Shown here in pieces: positions 17,390-26,652 of a stretch of DNA of 64,000 nucleotides. Source of the stretch: CAXXFQ01 sp963674475 (GTDB lineage: Bacteria; Planctomycetota; Planctomycetia; Pirellulales; Thermoguttaceae). The notes below the pieces were generated by a model. That model did no database searches. It saw nothing but the letters and a program-made list of their open reading frames with translations, and was not told the origin of the DNA. The stretch lies in assembly GCA_963674475.2 (NCBI GenBank), contig CAXXFQ010000024.1, forward strand, positions 62,001 through 126,000, in the 5' to 3' direction. Each line of letters begins with the position of its first letter. Position 1 is the stretch's first letter. The translations under genes and the position numbers were made by a program.

Positions 17390-18937
17390 TCAGTCGGTCT
17401 CCGGTCGCAGGAGGGGAAACAGAATGATTTCTCGGATCGTTTGGGTGTTGGTCAGCAACATGACCAACCGATCGATTCCGACGCCCAGCCCGCCGGCCGG
17501 GGGCATTCCGTGTCGCAACGCGCGGATGAAGTCGTGGTCCATTCGGGCCATCGAGTCCTCTTCGTCCATCCCGGCCAATTGCTGACTAAACAGTTCGGCT
17601 TGGAGGTCCGGGTCGTTGAGCTCGGTATAGGCATTGGCCACTTCCATCCCCTGGACGAACAGCTCGAACCGTTCGGCGATTTCGGGGTGGCCCTTCTTCC
17701 GCTTGGTCAACGGACAGATGCTCGACGGATAGTCGTAGACGAAGATCGGCCCTTCCAACGCGTCTTCGACCTTTTCCTCGAACAGCTTGTTCTTGACGAC
17801 GTCGATATGTTTGCCTTGGGGCTCGAAACCGAGTTTTTCGGCCAACGCGCGAATCCCCGCCTCGTCGTCGGGCGAGATGCCGGTGTGGGTCTCGAACAGC
17901 TCGTTGTAGGTCTTGCGCGCAAACGGCGGGGAGAAGTCGACGTGGTTTTCGCCCCACGGCAAGACCAAATCTTGCCCGGTCGCACGGATCGCCTCGACGA
18001 TGATCTTCTCGGTCAGGTCCATCATCGTTTCGTAATCGCCATAGGCCTGGTAGACCTCGAGCATCGTGAATTCGGGGTTGTGGCTGGCGTCGATCCCTTC
18101 GTTCCGGTAGACGCGACCCATCTCAAAGACCCGTTCGATCCCGCCGACCAACAGCCGCTTCAGGTGCAGCTCCAAGGCGATCCGCATGAACAGGTCGATA
18201 TCCAGCGCGTTGTGATGCGTGGTGAACGGTCGTGCGGCCGCTCCACCGGCGATCGAGTGCAAGGTCGGCCCTTCCACCTCGATGAACCGTTGGCCGCCGA
18301 GCGTGTTGCGGACCGATTGGACGATCTTGGTCCGGTTCAGCGCCCGCTCGAGCGCCCCCTCGGTATGGATCAGGTCGAGATAGCGCATCCGTTGACGCAA
18401 CTCGGGATCGGTTAACCCCTTGTGTTTGGCCGGAGGCGTCTCGATCGACTTGGTCAGGAAATGGAGTTTTTCGACAAAGATGGTCAACTCGCCCGTTCTC
18501 GTCACACGCAGTTCGCCGTCGACGCCGACCAGGTCTCCCAGGTCGAAGCACAGGCACTGCTCCCAGTTCTCCTCACCGACCTGGTTCTTACCGATGAACA
18601 ATTGGATCTGACCGGTCCAGTCGCGGATATCGAGGAAGAACAGTTTCCCCTTCTTGCGGCGCAAGACAATCCGCCCGGCGGCGCGGACCTTGGGGCCTTG
18701 CTGTTCGGGTTGGCGTCCTTCTTCTTCACTCGGGGTGATGACAATCTGGTCTTCGAGGGCTCGGATCTCGCCGATCGGTATGTGGTTGTCGAAACGGCCG
18801 CCCCACGGGTCGACGCCCATCTCGATCAGCTTGTTCATTTTTTCACGGCGGGACGCTTCCAACATGGCAGCGCCACCGGCTTTGCTTCCACCGGCCGGTT
18901 TGGCAGCGGCGGTATCCTTTTTAGGTTCCTTCGTCAT
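17390..18937 (-). CDS. lysS: Lysyl-tRNA synthetase, class II
   Basis: 515 residues. An OB-fold anticodon-binding domain (AAGRIVLRRKKGKLFFLDIRD) precedes a class II catalytic core. Class II motifs are visible: motif 2 around FRNEGID-like FEMGRVYRNEGIDASHNPEFT, and motif 3 GLGVGIDRLVMLLT near the C-terminus. It charges tRNA-Lys with lysine in the cytoplasm. An Ala/Gly/Lys-rich N-terminal tail of about 30 residues precedes the family start. It heads the unit with the LolC/D-like transporter genes. Confidence 0.95.
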   Translation of the reverse strand: MTKEPKKDTAAAKPAGGSKAGGAAMLEASRREKMNKLIEMGVDPWGGRFDNHIPIGEIRALEDQIVITPSEEEGRQPEQQGPKVRAAGRIVLRRKKGKLFFLDIRDWTGQIQLFIGKNQVGEENWEQCLCFDLGDLVGVDGELRVTRTGELTIFVEKLHFLTKSIETPPAKHKGLTDPELRQRMRYLDLIHTEGALERALNRTKIVQSVRNTLGGQRFIEVEGPTLHSIAGGAAARPFTTHHNALDIDLFMRIALELHLKRLLVGGIERVFEMGRVYRNEGIDASHNPEFTMLEVYQAYGDYETMMDLTEKIIVEAIRATGQDLVLPWGENHVDFSPPFARKTYNELFETHTGISPDDEAGIRALAEKLGFEPQGKHIDVVKNKLFEEKVEDALEGPIFVYDYPSSICPLTKRKKGHPEIAERFELFVQGMEVANAYTELNDPDLQAELFSQQLAGMDEEDSMARMDHDFIRALRHGMPPAGGLGVGIDRLVMLLTNTQTIREIILFPLLRPETD

Positions 18938-19476
18938 GGTCGGTTTACTTCAAGGGGTCCGTTTTTCAATGAAATTGCGGGATATTTACAGGTATCGTAA
19001 CCTTCTTTTGGGGATGACCCTAGACCGGTTCCAGGGATATTCCCGAAACTGCCGACCTTAACAGGAGTTTTTGGTCGGGTCAATGTCACTTGGTGGGAAG
19101 CGGGCGAAATAGGTAGACTGCAAGGAGTAGGCGTAGGCCGAGTGGCGCTTTTTTGACGGGCCCTCTCGTTTGGGGGGGCGCCCGTGGGTGTCCCGGGCCG
19201 CCCGGATTGACGCTCACCCTGGTTTCTCGCTCGAAAGAAACCTAAAATAAGAAAAGGGAATTCTTGGCAAAATTAACTTTTCATTAGTTCCGGAGCGGGG
19301 GCGAGCGCTTTGTGGCGTCTCCTCTCAATCTTGCCAAGCCCCCGTGACCACTGGTCCAAAAAGCGTGACCATTGGCTCAAAGACTGTGACCACTGGCTCA
19401 AAGACTGTGACCACTGGTTCAAAAAACCTTTTAATCGTCCCACCGGCTTGTCCGGACCCGCTTGCTTTGCCGACCT
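18938..19476. other. Intergenic region between divergent genes
   Basis: 540 bases between lysS (minus) and the prenyltransferase-repeat gene (plus), so it should hold both promoters. It includes a G/C-rich stretch (19150-19210) and the tandem repeat at 19344-19427. No gene recognised. Confidence 0.5.
19344..19427 (+). repeat. Four tandem copies of a 21-base repeat
   Basis: Units begin at 19344, 19365, 19386 and 19407, each close to GTGACCACTGGCTCAAAGAC plus one base. Units two and three differ at one position. The array lies 50 bases upstream of the start of the next gene. It is a simple direct repeat, possibly a slippage product or a set of binding sites. Confidence 0.9.
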
Positions 19477-21102
19477 ATGAGCGATTCTCAACCCCGACAA
19501 CCTCATTCTGCGAAAAAGAAGAGGACTCCTCGGGCGCCGGGTCTCGAAGAGGGGGGCGTTCTTGGCGAAACGACCGCCGACGCCAAACGGGAGGACGCGA
19601 TTTCCAGAGAGGCGACCGTCGGGGAGGAACCCCCCCGGTTTATGTTTAACCGCCGTTTTCTCATTGACCGCCGGTTTCCCGGTTGGGCGATCAGTCTGGT
19701 GGTTCACCTGGCCTTGTTGGCCCTGTTGGCTTTTCTGACTTTTCCCACCCAGTTCTTCGAGCCCGAGCGGGAACTGGTGATCGCTCCGGACGAGTCGGAG
19801 CAGGCGGTCGAATCGCTCGAGCCGACCGCTTTGGAGCCGACCGAGATCGAACTCTTGGCCGAGGAGTCGCTTCAGGTCGAACCCCAGGTCCAACTCGAGA
19901 CCACGTCCACCCCGCCGGTCGAGTCGGACGCTAGCGCGGCGATGGCGATCGATTTGGCCGACCTGAGTCTCCAAAAAGTGCCCCGAAACGAGCTGTCTAC
20001 CCTCATCGGCGGTTTGCAGGGAAACGATCTCAGCGGCCGAGGCGAGCAAGTCCGAAGCGAGCTGGTCGCCCGATATGGCGGGTCCCAGGCCAGCGAAGCG
20101 GCGGTCGCGTCGGGGCTGAAATGGATCGAGGCCCATCAGATGGCCGACGGCGGTTGGTCGTTCGCTCACCATCTGGCCCCCTCGTGCAAAGGAAGGTGTG
20201 ATAAGCCGGGCGTGCCACTTTTGGTCCAAGCACGCAGCGGCGCGACCGGGCTTGCCCTGTTGCCTTTTTTGGGTGCCGGACAGACGCACAAGAGTCCGGG
20301 ACCCTATCGCAAGACGGTCAAGGCCGGGCTTGCCTTTTTGATGGGCCGGATGCGACCTGACGGCAGTCTGTGGGAAAAGGGCGGCACGTTCTATTCCCAC
20401 GGCATTGCGACGATCGCCCTTTGTGAAGCGTACGCGATGACCGGCGATAAAAAGCTGGCTCCCTACGCACAGAGAGCGATCGACTTTATTGTCCGCTCGC
20501 AAGATCCCGTCGGTGGCGGATGGCGCTATGAACCTCGCCAACCGGGCGATACGTCGGTCTCCGGCTGGCAGGTGATGGCGTTGAAGAGCGCCTATATGGG
20601 GAAATTGCATGTTCCGGCCGAAACGATCCGTCGGGTCGAGTTGTTTTTAAATAGTGTCCAACTGGACGGCGGAGCCCGGTATGGCTACCTGAACCCCAAG
20701 ACGAAAAAAGACGAGGGCACGACTGCCGTGGGGCTGCTTTCTCGAATGTATCTCGGCTCGAAGAAGAGCAACCCGGCCTTGGCCCGCGGCGTCGGTCATC
20801 TCATGAAATGGGGACCGAGTCCGAATAACTATTATTACAACTATTACGCGACGCAGATCCTTCGTCACTGGGGAGGGGACGAGTGGACCGACTGGAATCG
20901 GATCATGCGAGACCAGACCGTCGCGCGGCAAGAGAAAAAAGGCCACCTTCGCGGGAGCTGGTTTTTCGAAAAGGATCATTCCAGCGAAGTGGGCGGGCGG
21001 CTTTACTGCACGGCAATGGCGGTGATGATCTTGGAGGTCTATTACCGACACCTGCCGATCTATGCCAAAGAGAGTGTCCAGGCCGATTTCCCGTTGGATT
21101 GA
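19477..21102 (+). CDS. Membrane-anchored prenyltransferase/squalene-oxidase-repeat protein
   Basis: About 541 residues from the ATG at 19477 (an in-frame TTG lies at 19462). After a charged N-terminal tail of about 60 residues comes one transmembrane helix (AISLVVHLALLALLAFLTF), then an acidic, Glu/Pro-rich linker of about 100 residues, then an alpha-alpha barrel region with terpenoid-cyclase-type repeats (GLKWIEAHQMADGGWSF, AIDFIVRSQDPVGGGWRYE). Such proteins are very common in planctomycetes and their function is unknown; no catalytic DXDD motif of a squalene-hopene cyclase is seen. It is probably a structural or binding module exposed to the periplasm. Confidence 0.8.
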   Translation: MSDSQPRQPHSAKKKRTPRAPGLEEGGVLGETTADAKREDAISREATVGEEPPRFMFNRRFLIDRRFPGWAISLVVHLALLALLAFLTFPTQFFEPERELVIAPDESEQAVESLEPTALEPTEIELLAEESLQVEPQVQLETTSTPPVESDASAAMAIDLADLSLQKVPRNELSTLIGGLQGNDLSGRGEQVRSELVARYGGSQASEAAVASGLKWIEAHQMADGGWSFAHHLAPSCKGRCDKPGVPLLVQARSGATGLALLPFLGAGQTHKSPGPYRKTVKAGLAFLMGRMRPDGSLWEKGGTFYSHGIATIALCEAYAMTGDKKLAPYAQRAIDFIVRSQDPVGGGWRYEPRQPGDTSVSGWQVMALKSAYMGKLHVPAETIRRVELFLNSVQLDGGARYGYLNPKTKKDEGTTAVGLLSRMYLGSKKSNPALARGVGHLMKWGPSPNNYYYNYYATQILRHWGGDEWTDWNRIMRDQTVARQEKKGHLRGSWFFEKDHSSEVGGRLYCTAMAVMILEVYYRHLPIYAKESVQADFPLD

Positions 21103-21156
21103 CGGTCGAAATTCGACCAACACCCCTCTCACCAAGAGAGACCGACTTCAAGAAAA

Positions 21157-21206
21157 GACAAGAGGAGCGACGGCTGGAAAACCGACGCTCCTCTTGTCAA
21201 AAAGTA
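21157..21206 (-). terminator. Strong hairpin terminator between convergent genes
   Basis: A near-perfect stem, GACAAGAGGAGCG with CGCTCCTCTTGTC plus an inner CGG/CCG, spans 21157-21198. On the minus strand it is followed by TCTTTTCTT, so it fits termination of the HTH-receiver gene; it may also serve the plus-strand gene ending at 21102. Confidence 0.8.
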
Positions 21207-21354
21207 CTTTTCCACGAAAGCCCCAAAGGTCCATTTTGGGTTCTCGGCCCTGTCGAAAACACGCGATCGGGCGGTCCGACAAAACCGGGTCTTTCCTGAT
21301 TTAGCCGTTTCCTATCAGTCGCAAGGAACTGGCTACACCGAAGTTGAAGACGCC

Positions 21355-21942
21355 TTAGGTCGATCGGACGACTTCAATGTCCAGCAGCTGGCACATCCGC
21401 TCGAGCAGTTTCTCGACTTCGAACGGCTTGTGCATGAAGTCGTCGGCACCGGCGTCGCCCAGTTCGCCGACCTTGTCTTCTTCGACCATCCCGGAAATGC
21501 AGATGATCCGAACGCTGTCCATCGAGCTATCGCTGCGGACCCGTTGGCAAACTTCCTTGCCGTTGATATCCGGGAGCATGATGTCCAAGACAATCAGGTC
21601 GGGTCGGTATTCCTTGACCACCATCCCGGCATCGAAGCCATTGTTGGCCGAGCGAACCTCGAATCGACCGTCCCGCTCCAGGACGTCGGCGATCAGTTCT
21701 ACCAGCTCTTCATCGTCGTCGACGATGAGTACCTTACGTTTTCCGCTTTCCAGGGCGTCGGTCGGAATCCCGTTGTCTCGCATGAACGTAAACAGCTGTT
21801 CTCGCGGGATACGACGAAAACGACTTCCCGGGACGCGAAATCCCTTGAGCTGGCCCGAATCGAAGCAGCGGATGATCGTTTGTTGACTTACTTTGCAGAT
21901 TTTCGCAGCTTCACCAGTGGTGAATACGGTTTTGGTTGCCAT
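21355..21942 (-). CDS. Excisionase-type HTH fused to a response-regulator receiver domain
   Basis: About 195 residues. Residues 1-55 form a MerR/excisionase-type winged helix (TTGEAAKICKVSQQTIIRCFDSGQL), and residues 70-190 a CheY-like receiver: acidic pocket in IVDDDEE, phospho-acceptor Asp in LIVLDIMLPD, and the conserved Lys in HKPFEV. The order HTH then receiver is the reverse of most response regulators. It probably binds DNA in a phosphorylation-dependent way, but no sensor kinase gene is adjacent. The start at 21942 gives the HTH its usual N-terminus; the frame extends upstream to 22053 without homology. Confidence 0.87.
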   Translation of the reverse strand: MATKTVFTTGEAAKICKVSQQTIIRCFDSGQLKGFRVPGSRFRRIPREQLFTFMRDNGIPTDALESGKRKVLIVDDDEELVELIADVLERDGRFEVRSANNGFDAGMVVKEYRPDLIVLDIMLPDINGKEVCQRVRSDSSMDSVRIICISGMVEEDKVGELGDAGADDFMHKPFEVEKLLERMCQLLDIEVVRST

Positions 21943-22475
21943 GTTCGTAATCCGTTCTCCTCCTAGCCACATAGGGGGGTGACTAGTCTCGGCGAAATTC
22001 GATTTGCCCGTTTTGGCGAAACAAGCAAACGAATCTCTAGTCGTCCGTGTCAAAGTCGAGAAAAGCTCTCCGGAGTCACAAAAGGCCGTAGACCCCGTAC
22101 TTTCCGAAAACGGTCCTAAACAGAAGTTTTATCCGGTCCTGCCGACTTTGCCAAAACTTCCAATAGCGGCGATTATAACTATTTTCCCCTACGTGTCAAG
22201 ACGAGTCTTGTTTTTTTAACCTGTTGCGAATCAATGACTTGCGAGAATTGGTCAAGCGAAAATCTTTCAATTCTTGCCCCTTTTTCGCTAACACGACCAG
22301 GGAATTGCCTTCAGACAAGGAGGTTTTTTTGAGGGAATTCCAATCAGAATGAATAGATAAGATTACTGGAATGTCTTAAAAAAACGTCAAGAACCCGCTT
22401 ATACCCCTTGTTTCTCTTATCTCACCTAGACTTTCAAGGCGGCGGCGGTCGGGGGCATCCGAGACGAAAGGCGGC
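21943..22475. other. Intergenic, AT-rich, no gene seen
   Basis: About 530 bases, more AT-rich than the surroundings. It contains the promoter of the HTH-receiver gene and the 3' flank of the TraB-like gene. No ORF, tRNA or hairpin of note. Confidence 0.5.
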
Positions 22476-23354
22476 TTAGTCCCTTTGGAGTTTCCATGCC
22501 CGAATCCATCGGACCGATTTCAGCTCGAGACCAAACGACGTTTCCAATTGTTTTGCCATGTCGGTCAAATGGGCCGCGCCGTAAAACAGGGCGATCCGTG
22601 CTTTGCCCGTGTCGATTTCCCGACGCAGCACGTCGAGCGCTTTCTGGTTGCGTTGGGCCAAGATGGTCGATCCCTTTTCCCCTTCGATGACGCGGGTGAG
22701 TTGTCTGAGATCGGCGAACTGTTCGGCAAAAACCTGTCGCAGCGCGTAGGCCCGGTCCTTGGCCAAAAAGGCGGCCCATAGTCGAGCATCTTGTCCTTTC
22801 GATGCGCCGGACATGCCGTAGCCGATCATCCGCAAGAAGAGGTCCAAAAACGATTCGTTCCTGGTGCGCATCGACTGCTTGAATTCTTCGGGCGTCATGT
22901 CGGCGTGGACGAAATGGTCGGGCGTGTAGTCGATCGCGTCGAGTTGGAATTCCAGTTCCAGCAGGTCCTTGAGGCCGCCCTGCATGGCGGAAACCGGATT
23001 GGAGCGATCCTTTTCCTTGGCCGGACCTCGGTAGCGCTTTGCATCGGTGATCATCTCGAAGAGGACCGCGTCGTAGTTTTTGAAGAGGCCGTTGAGCGAC
23101 TCGTAGTAGTCCGCCTCGGCCACATGGACGGCGGCAATCAGATCGACCGTCGGCCCGGTTTTGCCCGCCGGCGGCCCGAACCGGACGATTGCCGTTTGAA
23201 GCGCTTCGGGCCGTTTTTGAGCGTCATGGCGAATCCGAACGAATCGAAGGTCCTCTTTCTTGGTTTCTGCCGCCGATACCAAACCGCAAAAGCATGCGAC
23301 GAGGAAAAGGACCCATCCCCAAAGGGATACACGTTTTGAATAAAAACGGTTCAT
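22476..23354 (-). CDS. Exported TraB/PrgY-like protein
   Basis: About 292 residues beginning with a signal peptide (SLWGWVLFLVACFCGLVSA). The body contains VDLIAAVHVAEADYYESLN near residue 65, the acidic FEMITD segment, and FYGAAHLTDMAKQLE near the C-terminus, which together resemble the TraB/GumN (Tiki-like) fold with its paired GxxH motifs. Members are thought to be metalloproteases or pheromone-shutdown proteins, but that role is uncertain here. The ATG at 23354 was chosen over an upstream one at 23435 because it begins the signal peptide. Confidence 0.65.
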   Translation of the reverse strand: MNRFYSKRVSLWGWVLFLVACFCGLVSAAETKKEDLRFVRIRHDAQKRPEALQTAIVRFGPPAGKTGPTVDLIAAVHVAEADYYESLNGLFKNYDAVLFEMITDAKRYRGPAKEKDRSNPVSAMQGGLKDLLELEFQLDAIDYTPDHFVHADMTPEEFKQSMRTRNESFLDLFLRMIGYGMSGASKGQDARLWAAFLAKDRAYALRQVFAEQFADLRQLTRVIEGEKGSTILAQRNQKALDVLRREIDTGKARIALFYGAAHLTDMAKQLETSFGLELKSVRWIRAWKLQRD

Positions 23355-23673
23355 TGTATCAATCGCTTTCGGTCGGGTTTCGGGACATGGTGACCTATTC
23401 CACGGCATTGGGCAGGAGCCCAGACGCAGGGCCAAAGGACTCCGTTTGGAAGGGACACCTTATCAAAAAACTATACCTTATCGTCGGACCGATGCCCAGT
23501 CATCCCCGGAGTCATTCCCTGGGGCTTTCCCGGTTAATGGCCCCGGTTGGTGGCCCATCTGCGATCGGGCCAAATCTATACTTCCGACGCGGGCTATGGT
23601 AATATAGGGGGGCATTTCGAATTCCCCCTTTTTTTCCTTCCGGTTACTAAACGGTTCTTTGACGGAAAACACC
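23355..23673. other. Divergent promoter region
   Basis: About 320 bases between a minus gene and a plus gene. TAATAT near 23598 resembles a -10 box for the PQQ-propeller gene. No coding sequence seen. Confidence 0.45.
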
Positions 23674-25128
23674 ATGAAAAATCCGGTCGATCGATTTTTT
23701 TCATTTGGTTTACTGATCTTACTCGTTACCCTCGGGTGGCAAGCGTCGTCCGACGCGCTTCTGGCGGAAAACTGGCCCGGCTGGCGTGGCCCCAGCGGGA
23801 ACGGGATCTCGGCGGAGAAGAACGTACCCTTAACGTGGAACGAAACGCCTAAGGCCGACCCGGCGAAGGAAGCCAAGTCGGAGAACGAGGCGGCCGCAGA
23901 GACGCCGACCGACCAAGAAGAAAAGAAGCTCGACAAGAAAAAAACGCCCGAGGCCGATTTGGGGATCGTCTGGAAGACCCCGATTCCCGAATGGGGACGC
24001 AGTACGCCGGTCGTCTGGGACGACGCGATCTTTCTGACGACCCATGTCGACGAGGACCGACTGGTCCTGGTGAAAATCGACAAGCGCTCCGGTCGGATCG
24101 AGTGGACCCGCACGGCCGGACACGGTCAGACCCCTCGGAAGAAAATGGGCATCAAGAAGGGTGACGAGCGTCGTCATCAGGCGTTCCATACGATGCAGAA
24201 CCTGGCCAGTCCGTCGCCGGTGACCGATGGTCGGTTGGTCGTTGTCCATTTTGGCAACGGTGACACGGCCGCCTACGATTACGACGGCAAGCAGCTTTGG
24301 CATCGGAATTTTCAGAAGGATTACGGCGACTACACGATCTGGTGGGGACACGCCAACAGCCCGGTCCTCTACGGCGATTTGGTCATCTCGATCGTGACAA
24401 ACGACATGTGTCACGACCTGCCGGGCGAGCCGTCCCCTTGTTATGTGGTGGCGCACGACAAGCGGACCGGCCGCGAGGTCTGGCGGACCATGCGGGCAAC
24501 CGAGGCGAATGACGAGGGTGGCGACGGCTATACGACCCCCCTTCTCCACGAGGTCGACGGCCATACCGAATTGATCGTCATGGGGAGCGAGTGCCTGGAC
24601 GCTTACGATCCGGCGACCGGCCGACGGCTCTGGTATCTGCCGGGGATTATCGGCATCCGACCGGTGACCGGCCCGGTCGCGGCGGGACGGACGGTCTTTG
24701 CGACCCACGGCAAGAAGGGGCCGTTCATCGCCGTGCGACCTGAGGGAGAAGGAAAACAGTCGGAAGACCGAATCCTTTGGAGCAGCAAGAAGGGAACGCC
24801 CGACACGCCGTGCCCGATCGTGGCCGACGGGGTCGTCTATTGGGTCAACGACAACGGGATCGCCCACGCCCTGGACGCCCAGACGGGAGCAATTCTTTGG
24901 AAAAAGCGTCTCGCCGGCGGCCCGTTTCGCGCGTCACCCGTATGGGCCGACGGCCGGCTCTATTTCACGGGGACCCGTGGCACGACGACAGTCGTTCGGG
25001 CCGGGCGGGAATTCGAAAAACTGGCCGAGAACCATTTGGACGACGAGCTTTACGCCTCGCCGGTGCTGGACGACGGCCGGATTTACCTGCGGGGCCGTAA
25101 GGCGATTTACTGTCTTGGTGAAAAATAG
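23674..25128 (+). CDS. Exported PQQ-like beta-propeller protein
   Basis: About 484 residues with a signal peptide (SFGLLILLVTLGWQASSDA). The opening WPGWRGPSGNGIS and the repeated strands ending in a Trp (GRIEWTRTAG, GKQLWHRNF, GRRLWYLPG, GAILWKKRL) are hallmarks of the eight-bladed PQQ/BamB-like propeller, abundant in planctomycetes. Between the signal and the propeller is a Lys/Glu-rich linker. PQQ-dehydrogenase catalytic residues are not evident, so a scaffolding or sensing role is more likely. An in-frame TTG lies at 23659. Confidence 0.85.
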   Translation: MKNPVDRFFSFGLLILLVTLGWQASSDALLAENWPGWRGPSGNGISAEKNVPLTWNETPKADPAKEAKSENEAAAETPTDQEEKKLDKKKTPEADLGIVWKTPIPEWGRSTPVVWDDAIFLTTHVDEDRLVLVKIDKRSGRIEWTRTAGHGQTPRKKMGIKKGDERRHQAFHTMQNLASPSPVTDGRLVVVHFGNGDTAAYDYDGKQLWHRNFQKDYGDYTIWWGHANSPVLYGDLVISIVTNDMCHDLPGEPSPCYVVAHDKRTGREVWRTMRATEANDEGGDGYTTPLLHEVDGHTELIVMGSECLDAYDPATGRRLWYLPGIIGIRPVTGPVAAGRTVFATHGKKGPFIAVRPEGEGKQSEDRILWSSKKGTPDTPCPIVADGVVYWVNDNGIAHALDAQTGAILWKKRLAGGPFRASPVWADGRLYFTGTRGTTTVVRAGREFEKLAENHLDDELYASPVLDDGRIYLRGRKAIYCLGEK

Positions 25129-25280
25129 CGGAGGGGTTAATAATACCACTTTCGGGTGGTTGGCCCCCTTGAGTTTGGGCTTTTGCGACCGGGCAACCGG
25201 GCGAAGGGCTCAAGAAAGAGGGAAAACTTAGCCGACTGACACCAAAATCGGCCCACGGCGCCCGTTCCCATCGTGCGTCG

Positions 25281-25300
25281 GGCTGTTATAATAGGAAGTT
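25281..25300 (+). promoter_or_regulatory. Possible -10 box upstream of rpmG
   Basis: TATAAT at 25287-25292 lies about 130 bases upstream of the rpmG start. The -35 region (TTCCCA about 16 bases upstream) is weak, so this is tentative. Confidence 0.4.
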
Positions 25301-25418
25301 CGATTCCGGCACACGGGGTCCTTTTAGCAAAAAGAAAAATATTTGGCGATCACTCCGTCCCTATTCGGGCGAGTCGGGATCGCTCGAAGCCCATTTTTTT
25401 ATTCGGAGATTTTTTTCG

Positions 25419-25583
25419 ATGGCCAAAAGTAAGAAAAAGGCAGAAACGATTTTTCTCGTCTGTGAAGAAACGGGCGATTACAACTACACGCTCCGACGTA
25501 AGTCGGGTGGCGAAAAGCTTCGTCTGAAAAAGTACAGCCCGCGACTGCGACGCCGTACCGTCCACGTCGAAAAGAAAAAGTAG
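25419..25583 (+). CDS. rpmG: Ribosomal protein L33
   Basis: A 54-residue, strongly basic protein starting MAKSKKKAETIFLVCEETGD and containing YTLRRKSGGEKLRLKKY and the C-terminal basic tail typical of L33 of the large ribosomal subunit. Only one Cys is present, so this is the zinc-free form (the C+ form has four). GGAG lies 12 bases upstream of the ATG. No tRNA, secE or nusG follows, unlike many bacteria. Confidence 0.93.
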   Translation: MAKSKKKAETIFLVCEETGDYNYTLRRKSGGEKLRLKKYSPRLRRRTVHVEKKK

Positions 25584-26061
25584 ACGCAACCGGGCGTCTA
25601 GTGCAACCGGCGCTGTGGAATTTGATCTTTGCTGCGCCCCCGATTTTGATTCGGGATGCCGAGCGGGCAAAGACATCTTTTCGGGAAGGGGTCCGAATCC
25701 AACTGTGACGCCTTCCCGTTTGGTTGGTCTTGAAATAGAATAAAACAAAAAGAGATAGTTATAGGTCGGGTCGAGCCTTCGCCGAGCGACGTTTGCTTCG
25801 AACGGGCTCTCGGGTATACTCGGCGGCGAAGAACGTGAGAATCTGATCTCGCGATTTATATAGAGTATTTCACGTAAGTGCAGCGGCTTCCTTGCAGTCT
25901 CCAGGGAAATGGAAAATTTTAAATTGCTTCCAAACCTTGAATTACCGCAACCAGGGGAACTCTTCCACGGCCGGTGTGACGCTACACTTAACTAAAAACG
26001 CGTTCTAATGACACCCTCCTTCAATGACAATAAAGGCCGGGCGGCGCCCGATAAGTTGACC
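25584..26061. other. Long leader/intergenic region upstream of aroK
   Basis: About 480 bases. It contains a short hairpin just after rpmG (GACGC-AACC-GGGCGTC, 25582-25598) and a possible promoter, TTGCTT (25793-25798) 16 bases before TATACT (25815-25820), about 240 bases before aroK. No tRNA or further ORF seen. Confidence 0.45.
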
Positions 26062-26589
26062 ATGATTTTGACGCTCATCGGATATCGGGCCACGGGGAAA
26101 ACGAGCCTTGCCGAGCGGCTTGCCCGTGTGCTGGACTGGGACTCGGTTGACGCCGATGTGGAAATCGAACGCCGCGCCGGAAAGACGATCAAGGAGATCT
26201 TCGCCGACGACGGGGAGCCGGTCTTTCGTGAAATTGAGGTCGAGGTGACGGCCGATTTATGCCAAAGGGACCGGTTGGTCTTGGCGTCCGGCGGTGGCGC
26301 GCCGATGCGGGAAGAAAACCGTCGGGCGATGCGCGCGGCCGGGAAAGTTGTCTGGCTTCGGGCCGAACCGGAGACGATCTGGCGGCGGATCTGCGGCGAC
26401 GACACGACCGCCGAACGGCGTCCCGATCTGACCGACCGGGGCGGGCTCGACGAGGTGATCGAGGTACTTGCGGTTCGAGAGCCGATTTATCGCGACTTGG
26501 CCGAGGTCGAAATCAACACCGAAGGGAAGACGCTCGAGGAGTTGACCGACGAGATTCTTTCGCGAATCGACTTGGGAATAACGGGTTAG
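26062..26589 (+). CDS. aroK: Shikimate kinase
   Basis: About 175 residues, the normal length. It opens with the P-loop segment LTLIGYRATGKTSLAERLA, then DADVEIERRAGKTI (shikimate-binding Asp), and LASGGGAPMR (Gly-rich shikimate site), with the lid Arg region near TTAERRPDL. It phosphorylates shikimate at the 3-hydroxyl in aromatic amino acid synthesis. The ATG at 26062 starts just before the P-loop; an in-frame ATG at 26008 would add 18 non-conserved residues. No other aro gene is adjacent; a prepilin peptidase follows after 63 bases. Confidence 0.9.
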   Translation: MILTLIGYRATGKTSLAERLARVLDWDSVDADVEIERRAGKTIKEIFADDGEPVFREIEVEVTADLCQRDRLVLASGGGAPMREENRRAMRAAGKVVWLRAEPETIWRRICGDDTTAERRPDLTDRGGLDEVIEVLAVREPIYRDLAEVEINTEGKTLEELTDEILSRIDLGITG

Positions 26590-26652
26590 TCATTTTAGTC
26601 GTTTGGCTTTGAGGGAAAAGGCCGTGCGACGAGAAGAAGAAGGCGCTTTCCG

